Assembly (NCBI GenBank): GCA_000715685.1
Contig: KL569493.1
Span: forward strand, 1-6,551
DNA: 6,551 nt
Direction: 5' to 3'
Origin: Streptomyces lilacinus
GTDB lineage: Bacteria > Actinomycetota > Actinomycetes > Streptomycetales > Streptomycetaceae
Made by a program: the position numbers and the translations under genes. The stretch's first letter is position 1. The number at the start of each line of letters is the position of its first letter. Shown piece by piece: positions 1 through 5,308 of the stretch. The notes beneath the pieces are model-generated. The model did no database searches. It saw only the letters and a list, made by a program, of their open reading frames with translations, and was not told the DNA's origin.

Positions 1-46
1 TACGGGAAGGGGCGGGATTGGGGAACCGCTCCCGCAGGGCAAGGCC

Positions 47-775
47 TCAGCCGTTGCGGCGCAAGGCCTCGGTGAGGCGGATGGCGGCGTCGAGGACGGC
101 CTGGGCGTGCATGCGGCCGGGGTGCCGCGTGAGGCGCTCGATCGGCCCGGAGACCGAGACGGCCGCCACGACCCGGTTCGACGGCCCCCGCACCGGCGCG
201 GAGACCGACGCCACACCGGGCTCCCGCTCGCCGATCGACTGGGCCCAGCCCCGCCGCCGTACGCCCGACAGCGCGGTCGCCGTGAAGCGCGCCCCCTGCA
301 GCCCGCGGTGCAGCCGCTCCGGCTCCTCCCAGGCCATGAGGACCTGCGCGGCCGACCCGGCCTTCATCGGCAGCGTGGAGCCCACCGGCACGGTGTCCCG
401 CAGTCCGGACAGCCGCTCCGCCGCCGCCACGCAGATCCGCATGTCGCCCTGGCGCCGGTAGAGCTGCGCGCTCTCGCCCGTGACGTCCCGCAGGTGGGTG
501 AGGACCGGGCCCGCCGTGGCCAGCAGCCGGTCCTCACCCGCCGCGGCGGCGAGCTCGCTCAGCCGGGGGCCGAGGATGAATCTGCCCTGCATGTCGCGCG
601 CCACCATCCGGTGGTGCTCGAGAGCCACCGCGAGCCGGTGCGCCGTCGGGCGCGCGAGCCCGGTCGCCGTGACCAGCCCGGCGAGGGTCGCCGGGCCGGA
701 CTCCAGTGCGCTCAGCACCAGAGCCGCCTTGTCGAGAACGCCCACACCACTCGAGGCGCCACTAGAGTTGTCCAT
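47..775 (-). CDS. ndgR: IclR-family transcriptional regulator, NdgR/AreB/LtbR type
   Basis: A 242-aa cytoplasmic DNA-binding regulator. An N-terminal winged helix-turn-helix covers about residues 13-65, with the HTH around 31-52 (recognition helix [11 protein letters not shown]). An IclR effector-binding domain follows (about 75-235), with the family segments [13 protein letters not shown] (132-144) and [14 protein letters not shown] (182-195). The protein closely resembles Streptomyces NdgR as I recall it, apart from a small Ser/Gly/Ala insertion near residues 6-9. In that family (NdgR, AreB, LtbR) the protein controls leuCD and other amino-acid genes and often itself; this role is inferred here from similarity and from the divergent leuC. 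I chose the ATG at 775 because it begins the conserved MDNSSG N-terminus. The frame stays open upstream to 889, but that extension would run through the promoter/operator region and lacks family similarity. The identity is secure; the effector cannot be told from sequence. Confidence 0.93.
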   Translation of the reverse strand: MDNSSGASSGVGVLDKAALVLSALESGPATLAGLVTATGLARPTAHRLAVALEHHRMVARDMQGRFILGPRLSELAAAAGEDRLLATAGPVLTHLRDVTGESAQLYRRQGDMRICVAAAERLSGLRDTVPVGSTLPMKAGSAAQVLMAWEEPERLHRGLQGARFTATALSGVRRRGWAQSIGEREPGVASVSAPVRGPSNRVVAAVSVSGPIERLTRHPGRMHAQAVLDAAIRLTEALRRNG

Positions 776-781
776 GCAACG

Positions 782-810
782 ATACTTCCGTCTCACTCTG
801 TGAAACGCAA
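782..810 (-). promoter_or_regulatory. Candidate ndgR promoter
   Basis: On the minus strand TTGCGT (810-805) and AAGTAT (787-782) are 17 nt apart. Each matches three of six positions of the housekeeping -35/-10 consensus. Transcription would then begin at about 775, the A of the ndgR ATG, giving a leaderless or nearly leaderless mRNA. A weak GGAAG (789-785) lies 9 nt before the ATG and could be a Shine-Dalgarno if transcription starts further upstream. This is a pattern match only. Confidence 0.35.
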
Positions 811-815
811 GTTCA
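801..815. promoter_or_regulatory. Candidate IclR-type operator between ndgR and leuC
   Basis: TGAAACGCAAGTTCA is a 15-bp imperfect palindrome (outer arms TGAA/TTCA) in the divergent ndgR-leuC gap. Its size and form resemble boxes bound by IclR relatives, such as the KdgR box TGAAAC-N3-GTTTCA and the 15-bp IclR box. It overlaps the candidate ndgR -35 and lies 61 bp before the leuC start, so a bound dimer could affect both genes. That NdgR binds here is inference. Confidence 0.45.
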
Positions 816-863
816 ATTTTTCCCGAGACGCGCCAACCTGGAACGGACAGCACCCACTGCCAC

Positions 864-868
864 AGGAG
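864..868 (+). promoter_or_regulatory. Ribosome binding site of leuC
   Basis: AGGAG lies 8 nt before the ATG at 877, an ideal spacing. It fixes that ATG as the leuC start and agrees with the conserved N-terminus [10 protein letters not shown]. Confidence 0.85.
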
Positions 869-876
869 AGACAGCG

Positions 877-2310
877 ATGGGACGGACACTCGCGGAGAAG
901 GTCTGGGACGACCACGTCGTCCGGCGCGCCGAAGGCGAGCCCGACCTCCTCTTCATCGACCTGCACCTGCTCCACGAGGTCACCAGCCCGCAGGCCTTCG
1001 ACGGCCTGCGGAAGGCCGGACGTCCGGTCCGTCGGCTGGACCTGACCATCGCCACCGAGGACCACAACACCCCCACCCTCGACATCGACAAGCCCATCGC
1101 GGACCCCGTCTCCCGCACCCAGCTGGAGACCCTGCGCCGCAACTGCGCCGAGTTCGGCGTGCGGCTGCACCCCCTGGGCGACGTCGAGCAGGGCGTTGTC
1201 CACGTGGTGGGACCGCAGCTGGGACTGACCCAGCCGGGCACCACCGTGGTCTGCGGCGACAGCCACACCTCCACCCACGGCGCCTTCGGCGCGCTCGCGT
1301 TCGGCATCGGCACCAGCCAGGTCGAGCACGTACTGGCCACCCAGACCCTGCCGCTGTCGCCGTTCAAGACGATGGCGATCACGGTCGAGGGCGAACTGCC
1401 GGAGGGCGTCACCGCCAAGGACCTGATCCTGGCGATCATCGCGAGGATCGGCACCGGCGGCGGCCAGGGATACGTCCTGGAGTACCGCGGCCCGGCCATC
1501 GAGAAGCTCTCGATGGAGGCCCGGATGACCGTGTGCAACATGTCCATCGAGGCGGGGGCCCGGGCCGGCATGATCGCGCCCGACGAGACGACCTTCGCCT
1601 ATCTGAAGGACCGCCCCCACGCCCCACAGGGCAAGGACTGGGACGCCGCCGTCGCATACTGGCGCACCCTGCGCACGGACGACGACGCCGTCTTCGACCA
1701 CGAGGTCGTCATCGACGCCACCGCGCTCTCCCCGTTCGTCACCTGGGGCACCAATCCCGGCCAGGGCGCGCCCCTGTCCTCGGCGGTCCCCGACCCCGCC
1801 TCGTACACCGACTCCTCGGAGCGGACGGCGGCGGAAAAGGCGCTGGAGTACATGGGCTTGACGCCAGGTCAGGCGCTGCGCGACATCGCGGTCGACACCG
1901 TCTTCGTCGGCTCGTGCACGAACGGCCGCATCGAGGACCTGCGGGCCGCCGCGTCCGTCCTCGAGGGCCGCGCGGTCGCCGACGGCGTACGCATGCTGGT
2001 GGTCCCCGGCTCCGTGCGGGTGGCGCTGCAGGCCGTCGAGGAGGGGCTGGACAAGGTGTTCACCGCGGCCGGCGCCGAGTGGCGGCACGCGGGCTGTTCG
2101 ATGTGTCTGGGCATGAACCCCGACCAACTCGCGCCGGGCGAGCGCTCCGCGTCGACGTCCAACCGCAACTTCGAGGGCAGGCAGGGCAAGGGCGGCCGCA
2201 CCCACCTGGTCTCCCCGCAGGTCGCCGCCGCCACCGCCGTCCTGGGGCACCTGGCATCGCCCGCCGACCTGGCCGGCGCCCCCGACGTCCGTACCCCCGT
2301 GGAGGTCTGA
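877..2310 (+). CDS. leuC: 3-isopropylmalate dehydratase, large subunit
   Basis: A 477-aa protein of the aconitase superfamily, full length for LeuC. With LeuD it forms the cytoplasmic isopropylmalate isomerase, which interconverts 2-isopropylmalate and 3-isopropylmalate in leucine biosynthesis. The three cysteines expected to hold the [4Fe-4S] cluster are present: Cys347 in [10 protein letters not shown], and Cys407 and Cys410 in [12 protein letters not shown]. The segment [13 protein letters not shown] (from residue 126) and the NRNFEGRQG segment (from 429) are also conserved, so the enzyme should be active. A good ribosome binding site lies 8 nt upstream. The stop is followed after 5 nt by leuD, so the two subunits are very likely co-transcribed and translated together. 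Transcription probably begins in the 776-876 gap, where the neighbouring IclR regulator is expected to act; I cannot place a convincing -35/-10 pair for this direction. Confidence 0.97.
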   Translation: MGRTLAEKVWDDHVVRRAEGEPDLLFIDLHLLHEVTSPQAFDGLRKAGRPVRRLDLTIATEDHNTPTLDIDKPIADPVSRTQLETLRRNCAEFGVRLHPLGDVEQGVVHVVGPQLGLTQPGTTVVCGDSHTSTHGAFGALAFGIGTSQVEHVLATQTLPLSPFKTMAITVEGELPEGVTAKDLILAIIARIGTGGGQGYVLEYRGPAIEKLSMEARMTVCNMSIEAGARAGMIAPDETTFAYLKDRPHAPQGKDWDAAVAYWRTLRTDDDAVFDHEVVIDATALSPFVTWGTNPGQGAPLSSAVPDPASYTDSSERTAAEKALEYMGLTPGQALRDIAVDTVFVGSCTNGRIEDLRAAASVLEGRAVADGVRMLVVPGSVRVALQAVEEGLDKVFTAAGAEWRHAGCSMCLGMNPDQLAPGERSASTSNRNFEGRQGKGGRTHLVSPQVAAATAVLGHLASPADLAGAPDVRTPVEV

Positions 2311-2315
2311 GTCCG

Positions 2316-2909
2316 ATGGAAGCGTTCACCACCCACACCGGCCGGGCCGTCCCGCTGCGCCGCAGCAATGTCGACACCGACCAGATCATCCCGGCGCACT
2401 GGCTGAAGAAGGTCACCCGCGACGGCTTCGAGGACGGGCTCTTCGAGGCGTGGCGCAAGGACCCCGAGTTCGTGCTCAACCGTCCCGAGCGGGCCGGTGC
2501 CTCCGTCCTGGTGGCCGGTCCCGATTTCGGCACCGGTTCCTCCCGCGAGCACGCGGTCTGGGCGCTGCAGAACTACGGCTTCAAAACCGTCGTGTCGTCC
2601 CGCTTCGCCGACATCTTCCGCGGCAATTCCCTGAAGAACGGTCTGCTGACCGTCGTCCTGCCGCAGGAGACCGTCGAGGCGCTGTGGGAGCTGACCGAGA
2701 ACGACCCCACCGCCGAGGTGACGGTCGATCTCGTGGCGCGCGAGGTACGGGCCGAGGGCATCACGGCCGGTTTCGACCTTGACGAGAACGCCCGGTGGCG
2801 TCTTCTGGAGGGGCTGGACGACATCGGTCTGACCCTCCGGCACGAGGCGGACATCGCGGCCTACGAGACGCGAAGGCCCACGTACAAGCCCTCCACGACC
2901 CTGGCCTGA
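2316..2909 (+). CDS. leuD: 3-isopropylmalate dehydratase, small subunit
   Basis: A 197-aa protein of normal LeuD length that supplies the swivel domain of isopropylmalate isomerase and completes the active site of LeuC. Conserved segments are [13 protein letters not shown] (18-30), [17 protein letters not shown] (68-84, substrate-binding loop) and [15 protein letters not shown] (97-111). The ATG at 2316 is chosen because MEAFTTHTG is the usual LeuD start, and because GGAGG (2301-2305), inside the last codons of leuC, lies 10 nt before it. The 5-nt gap from leuC indicates one operon. After the stop there are 170 nt before the next start, including a strong hairpin at 2992-3025, so this is the likely operon end. 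Confidence 0.97.
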   Translation: MEAFTTHTGRAVPLRRSNVDTDQIIPAHWLKKVTRDGFEDGLFEAWRKDPEFVLNRPERAGASVLVAGPDFGTGSSREHAVWALQNYGFKTVVSSRFADIFRGNSLKNGLLTVVLPQETVEALWELTENDPTAEVTVDLVAREVRAEGITAGFDLDENARWRLLEGLDDIGLTLRHEADIAAYETRRPTYKPSTTLA

Positions 2910-2991
2910 GGTCCGGTTCCGGCTCGTTTGGCCCAGTGTCGGAGGGCTCTTCCCGGCCCCGGATTTTCGCTGCTCACCCAGGGTTTGGCAT

Positions 2992-3025
2992 GATGCGCCC
3001 CCTGTCTTCGGACAGGGGGCGCATC
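2992..3025 (+). terminator. Perfect 15-bp hairpin with UUCG loop after leuD
   Basis: Positions 2992-3006 pair perfectly with 3011-3025 around the loop TTCG (3007-3010), closed by a C-G pair. UUCG is among the most stable RNA tetraloops. No T-run follows (the next bases are GCATTGTTG), which is common for high-GC actinobacterial terminators. It begins 82 nt after the leuD stop and ends 54 nt before the next start. It could also be a 3'-end protecting hairpin. Confidence 0.75.
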
Positions 3026-3067
3026 GCATTGTTGAGGCCCTGTGAAGCGACAACTCGCCTCAGATGG

Positions 3068-3073
3068 CACAAT
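3068..3073 (+). promoter_or_regulatory. Candidate -10 element for a leaderless small gene
   Basis: CACAAT matches four of six -10 positions (A2, A4, A5, T6 of TATAAT) and ends 6 nt before the ATG at 3080, so transcription would start at or next to that A. The -35 is poor: GAAGCG (3044-3049) at 18-nt spacing is the best available. No Shine-Dalgarno precedes the ATG, which agrees with a leaderless mRNA. Confidence 0.4.
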
Positions 3074-3079
3074 CGGTGC

Positions 3080-3325
3080 ATGGAACGCGACAGCCAACTC
3101 GAGCTTTACCGGCTCGTCGCCGACCAACTGAAGGAAGCGCACGCGAGAGTGCGCGCACTGCAAGTCCCGGAGGGCGTACGGATGGCGCTGTCCCGGCAGC
3201 TGCTGGCCATCACGGCCTCGGCGAAGCACGATCTCTCAGGCGCGGCAAGGCGTCTGGACCGGCTGATGAACGACCTCGACAAGGGCCGTTTCCCCGAAGA
3301 GCCCGGCAGGCACGGAACTCCGTGA
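3080..3325 (+). CDS. Small conserved-looking helical protein, function unknown
   Basis: An 81-aa soluble, charged protein (starts MERDSQLELYRLVADQ, ends PEEPGRHGTP). It has no cysteine, signal peptide or membrane segment. The sequence is largely amphipathic helix: roughly residues 4-28, 31-46 and 48-70, with Arg/Lys/Asp/Glu alternating with Leu/Ala/Val, compatible with a small helical bundle or coiled-coil dimer. I believe Streptomyces genomes carry a similar protein between leuD and hup, but I recognise no named family. The ATG at 3080 is the sensible start: coding character begins there, and the open frame further upstream runs through the leuD-end and hairpin region. There is no Shine-Dalgarno, and CACAAT just upstream suggests a leaderless transcript. 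It lies upstream of hup, which has its own promoter. That it is a gene is likely; its function is unknown. Confidence 0.75.
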   Translation: MERDSQLELYRLVADQLKEAHARVRALQVPEGVRMALSRQLLAITASAKHDLSGAARRLDRLMNDLDKGRFPEEPGRHGTP

Positions 3326-3371
3326 TGCGCCGGGTTCGTTGCGGCACAAGGGTGATTAGACCGTTTCGTGT

Positions 3372-3400
3372 TTGATTTGCGGTATATATCTGCCTAACGT
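3372..3400 (+). promoter_or_regulatory. hup promoter (-35 TTGATT, -10 TAACGT)
   Basis: TTGATT (3372-3377) and TAACGT (3395-3400) are exactly 17 nt apart. The -35 has four matches to TTGACA, and the -10 has the T, A and final T typical of Streptomyces housekeeping promoters. It sits in an unusually AT-rich patch (3371-3390) for this genome. Transcription would start near 3407, giving a leader of about 40 nt ahead of the GTG at 3448. Confidence 0.65.
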
Positions 3401-3407
3401 GCGAAAA

Positions 3408-3425
3408 GCTGGAGCACATTCCAGC
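3408..3425 (+). promoter_or_regulatory. Hairpin at the 5' end of the predicted hup leader
   Basis: GCTGGA (3408-3413) pairs perfectly with TCCAGC (3420-3425) around a 6-nt loop. It starts about 1 nt after the predicted transcription start and ends 11 nt before the purine-rich ribosome binding site. A 5'-terminal stem of this kind commonly protects mRNA from decay; a regulatory role is possible but not shown. Confidence 0.4.
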
Positions 3426-3436
3426 CAATGTCTCCG

Positions 3437-3442
3437 AAGGGG
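3437..3442 (+). promoter_or_regulatory. Ribosome binding site of hup
   Basis: AAGGGG, within the purine run 3437-3445, lies 5 nt before the GTG at 3448. It supports the GTG start, which gives the standard HU N-terminus [10 protein letters not shown]. Confidence 0.7.
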
Positions 3443-3447
3443 AAGAC

Positions 3448-4131
3448 GTGAACAAGGCGCAGCTCGTTGAAGCGATTGCCGACAAGCTCGGTGGCCGTCA
3501 GCAGGCCGCAGACGCGGTCGACGCGGTACTGGACGCGATCGTCCGCGCGGTTGTCGCCGGCGACCGGGTCTCGGTCACCGGCTTCGGCTCGTTCGAGAAG
3601 GTCGACCGGCCGGCCCGCTACGCCCGCAACCCGCAGACGGGTGAGCGCGTCCGGGTCAAGAAGACCTCGGTGCCGCGCTTCCGCGCGGGCCAGGGCTTCA
3701 AGGACCTGGTGAGCGGCACGAAGAAGCTGCCGAAGGGCGGCGAGGTCGCCGTCAAGAAGGCGCCCAAGGGCAGCCTCACCGGCGGCAAGGTCACCGCCAA
3801 GGCCGCGGCCAAGAAGGCCACCGCGAAGAAGGCGGCGGCGAAGAAGGCGGCTCCGGCGAAGAAGGCCGCCGTCGCGAAGACCGCCGCGGCGAAGAAGGTC
3901 ACCGCCAAGAAGGCGGCGCCCGCGAAGAAGGCGACGGCGAAGAAGGCGCCCGCCACGAAGGCCGCCGCCAAGAAGACCACGACGGCGAAGAAGGCCGCCA
4001 CCGCCAAGAAGGCGGCCCCGGCGAAGAAGGCCGCCGCCGCGAAGAAGACGGCGCCCGCCAAGAAGGCCACGACCCGCACCACCACCGCGCGCAAGACCAC
4101 CGCCAAGAAGGCCGCCGCCAAGAAGAAGTAA
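3448..4131 (+). CDS. hupS: HU-family nucleoid protein with histone H1-like lysine-rich tail
   Basis: A 227-aa nucleoid-associated protein that binds, bends and compacts DNA. Residues 1-93 are a complete HU domain: dimerising helices at the N-terminus, GFGSFE (45-50), and the beta-arm tip RNP (60-62) whose proline inserts between bases. Residues 114-227 are a low-complexity tail made only of Ala, Lys, Thr, Pro, Val and Arg, with 16 copies of AKK usually 5-6 residues apart, like eukaryotic H1 and mycobacterial HupB tails. This two-part form identifies the Streptomyces HupS type, known for chromosome compaction in spores, rather than the short HupA. The start is GTG with a purine-rich ribosome binding site; the stop is TAA, unlike the TGA used by leuC and leuD. 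The gene has its own promoter and is followed by a strong terminator. The exact length of the tail may differ between strains. Confidence 0.95.
   Translation: MNKAQLVEAIADKLGGRQQAADAVDAVLDAIVRAVVAGDRVSVTGFGSFEKVDRPARYARNPQTGERVRVKKTSVPRFRAGQGFKDLVSGTKKLPKGGEVAVKKAPKGSLTGGKVTAKAAAKKATAKKAAAKKAAPAKKAAVAKTAAAKKVTAKKAAPAKKATAKKAPATKAAAKKTTTAKKAATAKKAAPAKKAAAAKKTAPAKKATTRTTTARKTTAKKAAAKKK
3787..4128 (+). repeat. Degenerate Ala/Lys repeat region encoding the Hup tail
   Basis: This in-frame stretch encodes 114 residues from only six amino acids. The unit is roughly AKKA(A/T)(P), written mostly with GCC/GCG and AAG codons, so AAGAAGG recurs many times at 15- or 18-nt spacing. The copies are imperfect and stay in frame, which would permit length change by recombination or slippage without frameshift. 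Confidence 0.85.
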
Positions 4132-4157
4132 GGCAGCGAACGTACGGCGTGACGCGC

Positions 4158-4189
4158 CGGGCCGGGCTCCCCTCGGGGAGCCCGGCCCG
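4158..4189. terminator. Strong terminator between hup and the convergent small gene
   Basis: A perfect 14-bp GC-rich stem pairs 4158-4171 with 4176-4189 around the loop CTCG. It begins 26 nt after the hup stop and lies 70 nt past the stop of the convergent minus-strand gene. No U-tract follows on either strand. Being symmetric, it can stop transcription from both sides. The remaining 4190-4259 stretch contains a short inverted repeat, CCGGT/ACCGG, near 4204-4215 and three AGAAGGT copies (from 4237, 4248 and 4262). Confidence 0.8.
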
Positions 4190-4246
4190 CGGTGCGTGGT
4201 GGCCCGGTGGACCGGCCGCGAGGACCGGACCGCTCGAGAAGGTGCG

Positions 4247-4289
4247 CAGAAGGTCTGACTCAGAAGGTCTGCAGCGTCACCAGCGTCAC
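4247..4289. repeat. Two adjacent tandem duplications at the 3' end of the 71-aa gene
   Basis: CAGAAGGTCTG occurs at 4247-4257 and again at 4261-4271, a 14-bp period spanning the stop codon. Immediately after it, CAGCGTCAC is duplicated head to tail (4272-4280 and 4281-4289), giving the repeated VTL-VTL in the protein. Both look like small slippage duplications. Confidence 0.8.
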
Positions 4290-4475
4290 GCGGCGCTCCG
4301 CCACGGGCCCCGTGGCGCCCTCCGCGAACTCGATCCGCACCCGCTGTCCCGGCCGCAGCAGCCGCAGGCCGCCGGCGTCGAACGCCGCCGTGTCGAAGGG
4401 CACGGGCGTGCCGTCGTCCAGGAGGACGCTCCCGGAGCGGGTCGAAGGATCGAAGGTGTACGCGGTGGCCTGCAT
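4260..4475 (-). CDS. Small protein resembling a degenerate cold-shock domain
   Basis: A 71-aa protein (starts MQATAYTFDPSTRSG, ends VTLVTLQTF), the size of a bacterial cold-shock protein (about 67 aa). The order of elements fits a five-stranded OB-fold of that family: GSVLLDDGTPVPFD (15-28), a GLRLLRPGQRVRIEF strand region (36-50) where CspA-type proteins have their GQ-V-FE segment, and GPVAERRVTLV (56-66) where they have GP-A--V. The RNA-binding motifs are eroded: the place of KGFGFI reads RSGSVL and the place of VFVHF reads VPFD, so the stacking aromatics are lost. If it binds nucleic acid it should do so differently. The ATG at 4475 is 10 nt after the cofC stop, with no clear Shine-Dalgarno, so it is probably expressed with cofC by translational coupling. 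The fold call is my reading of spacing and motifs; the function is unknown. Confidence 0.7.
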   Translation of the reverse strand: MQATAYTFDPSTRSGSVLLDDGTPVPFDTAAFDAGGLRLLRPGQRVRIEFAEGATGPVAERRVTLVTLQTF

Positions 4476-4485
4476 GGTCAGCAGC

Positions 4486-5133
4486 CTAGTCCGCCGCCCG
4501 GCCGGACAGCGGCAGGGCACTGACGAGGGCCGCCGTCCGCGGCCCCACGCCCAGCGCCAGGGCCGCCCGCAAATCCGCCTCCGTGTCCACGTCCTGGCGC
4601 ACGGAATCCACGTCCGACAGCTCGATCTCGCGGGCTCCCGAAGCACGGTGCCGGGCGCGCGAACGGCCCTCGAACGCCGGAGCCAATTCCTTTCCGGGAG
4701 CCGCCGCCAGCAGCGTCGTACCGATTCCGGCGGCGTCCGCGAGAAATGCGCGCGGGAATTCCGCGGCCGAATCGAGCACCCGGCCGAGTTCCGTCGGGCG
4801 CAGCGCCGGCAGATCCGCGTTGAGCGTCGCCACTCCCGTCCGTCGCCGCGCGCGGACGACGCGGGCACCGTGGGCCAGCGCGGCGTTCAGGCCCCCGCGG
4901 CCGGGCGGCTCCGGCAGCACCCGGGCGCCCAGCGCGGCCAGCCGCGCCCCGGCCGGCCCGTCGTCCGTGACGACCGCCACATCGTGGACGGAACCGCAGG
5001 CCAGAGCAGCCGCCACGGTGTCCTCCGCGAAGGCCAGCGCCAGCGCGGCACCCGGCAGGCCCGCGGCACCCGCCGCGAGCCGGGTCTTGGCCGCGGCCAG
5101 CGGTTTCACCGGCACCACCAGCGTCCAGACCAC
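4486..5133 (-). CDS. cofC: CofC/FbiD-type guanylyltransferase of coenzyme F420 biosynthesis
   Basis: A 215-aa cytoplasmic nucleotidyltransferase that joins GMP from GTP to a three-carbon phosphoacid, giving the activated precursor that CofD/FbiA attaches to the deazaflavin Fo. Visible family features are PVKPLAAAKTRL (8-19, nucleotide-binding loop), GLNAAL (81-86), NADLPAL (105-111, metal-binding Asp), GIGTTLL (136-142) and DVDTEADL (181-188). The classical substrate is 2-phospho-L-lactate. The mycobacterial homologue FbiD uses phosphoenolpyruvate and some bacterial ones use 3-phosphoglycerate, so the substrate here is not settled by sequence. The start is GTG at 5133 after a purine-rich GAGGGGG about 5 nt upstream, giving the usual MVWTLVVPVK N-terminus. 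It leads a minus-strand pair with the 71-aa gene and is divergent from plsC. The other F420 genes are not in the window. Confidence 0.88.
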   Translation of the reverse strand: MVWTLVVPVKPLAAAKTRLAAGAAGLPGAALALAFAEDTVAAALACGSVHDVAVVTDDGPAGARLAALGARVLPEPPGRGGLNAALAHGARVVRARRRTGVATLNADLPALRPTELGRVLDSAAEFPRAFLADAAGIGTTLLAAAPGKELAPAFEGRSRARHRASGAREIELSDVDSVRQDVDTEADLRAALALGVGPRTAALVSALPLSGRAAD

Positions 5134-5213
5134 CCGCGCCCCCTCTCCGTCGTAAACCGCCCCATTGTCACCCGCTGCCGCAGCCGGGAGCGGAGCGCGG
5201 GGTTACGGTGTTC

Positions 5214-5242
5214 TCGACAGACCGGGTACCTGGGGCGACACT
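5214..5242 (+). promoter_or_regulatory. Candidate plsC promoter in the cofC-plsC gap
   Basis: TCGACA (5214-5219) and GACACT (5237-5242) are 17 nt apart and would start transcription near 5249, about 60 nt before the plsC GTG. The -35 keeps GACA and the -10 keeps A2 and T6. This is a weak match. The whole divergent gap (5134-5308) must also hold the cofC promoter, which I could not place. Confidence 0.3.
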
Positions 5243-5308
5243 TGTCCGGCCCCCGGGTGAGCGACAACGCCCGAAGCAGCTTCCAGGTCCCAACAGAAGG
5301 GTGTCCGA

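Noticed and set aside
39..70. 10-bp direct repeat GCAAGGCCTC at 39-48 and 61-70 around the ndgR stop
   Set aside because: No attachment-site context, integrase or tRNA gene nearby; a short repeat in biased DNA. The 1-46 stretch otherwise shows nothing recognisable.
774..803. A 10-codon plus-strand mini-ORF (MQRYFRLTL) ahead of leuC that could look like a leucine leader peptide
   Set aside because: It has only two Leu codons, no ribosome binding site, overlaps the ndgR start and the putative operator, and has no terminator/antiterminator stems before leuC, so attenuation is not supported.
776..889. N-terminal extension of ndgR to an upstream start at 889
   Set aside because: The extra 38 residues are not like IclR regulators, would overlap leuC, and would translate the promoter/operator region.
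793..2250. Long open frames antisense to leuC and in other frames of leuC/leuD
   Set aside because: Typical shadow frames of GC-rich coding DNA; low-complexity Arg/Gly/Val composition and no family motifs, whereas leuC and leuD are unambiguous.
2965..2993. TTTCGC-N17-CATGAT as a promoter before the UUCG hairpin
   Set aside because: The -35 is poor, and it would drive transcription straight into the hairpin with no ORF start that fits.
3618..4121. 167-aa Ala/Val/Phe-rich frame antisense to hup that resembles a membrane protein
   Set aside because: It is the mirror of the AAG/GCC repeats (AAG read as CTT/TTC), and the hup reading is certain.
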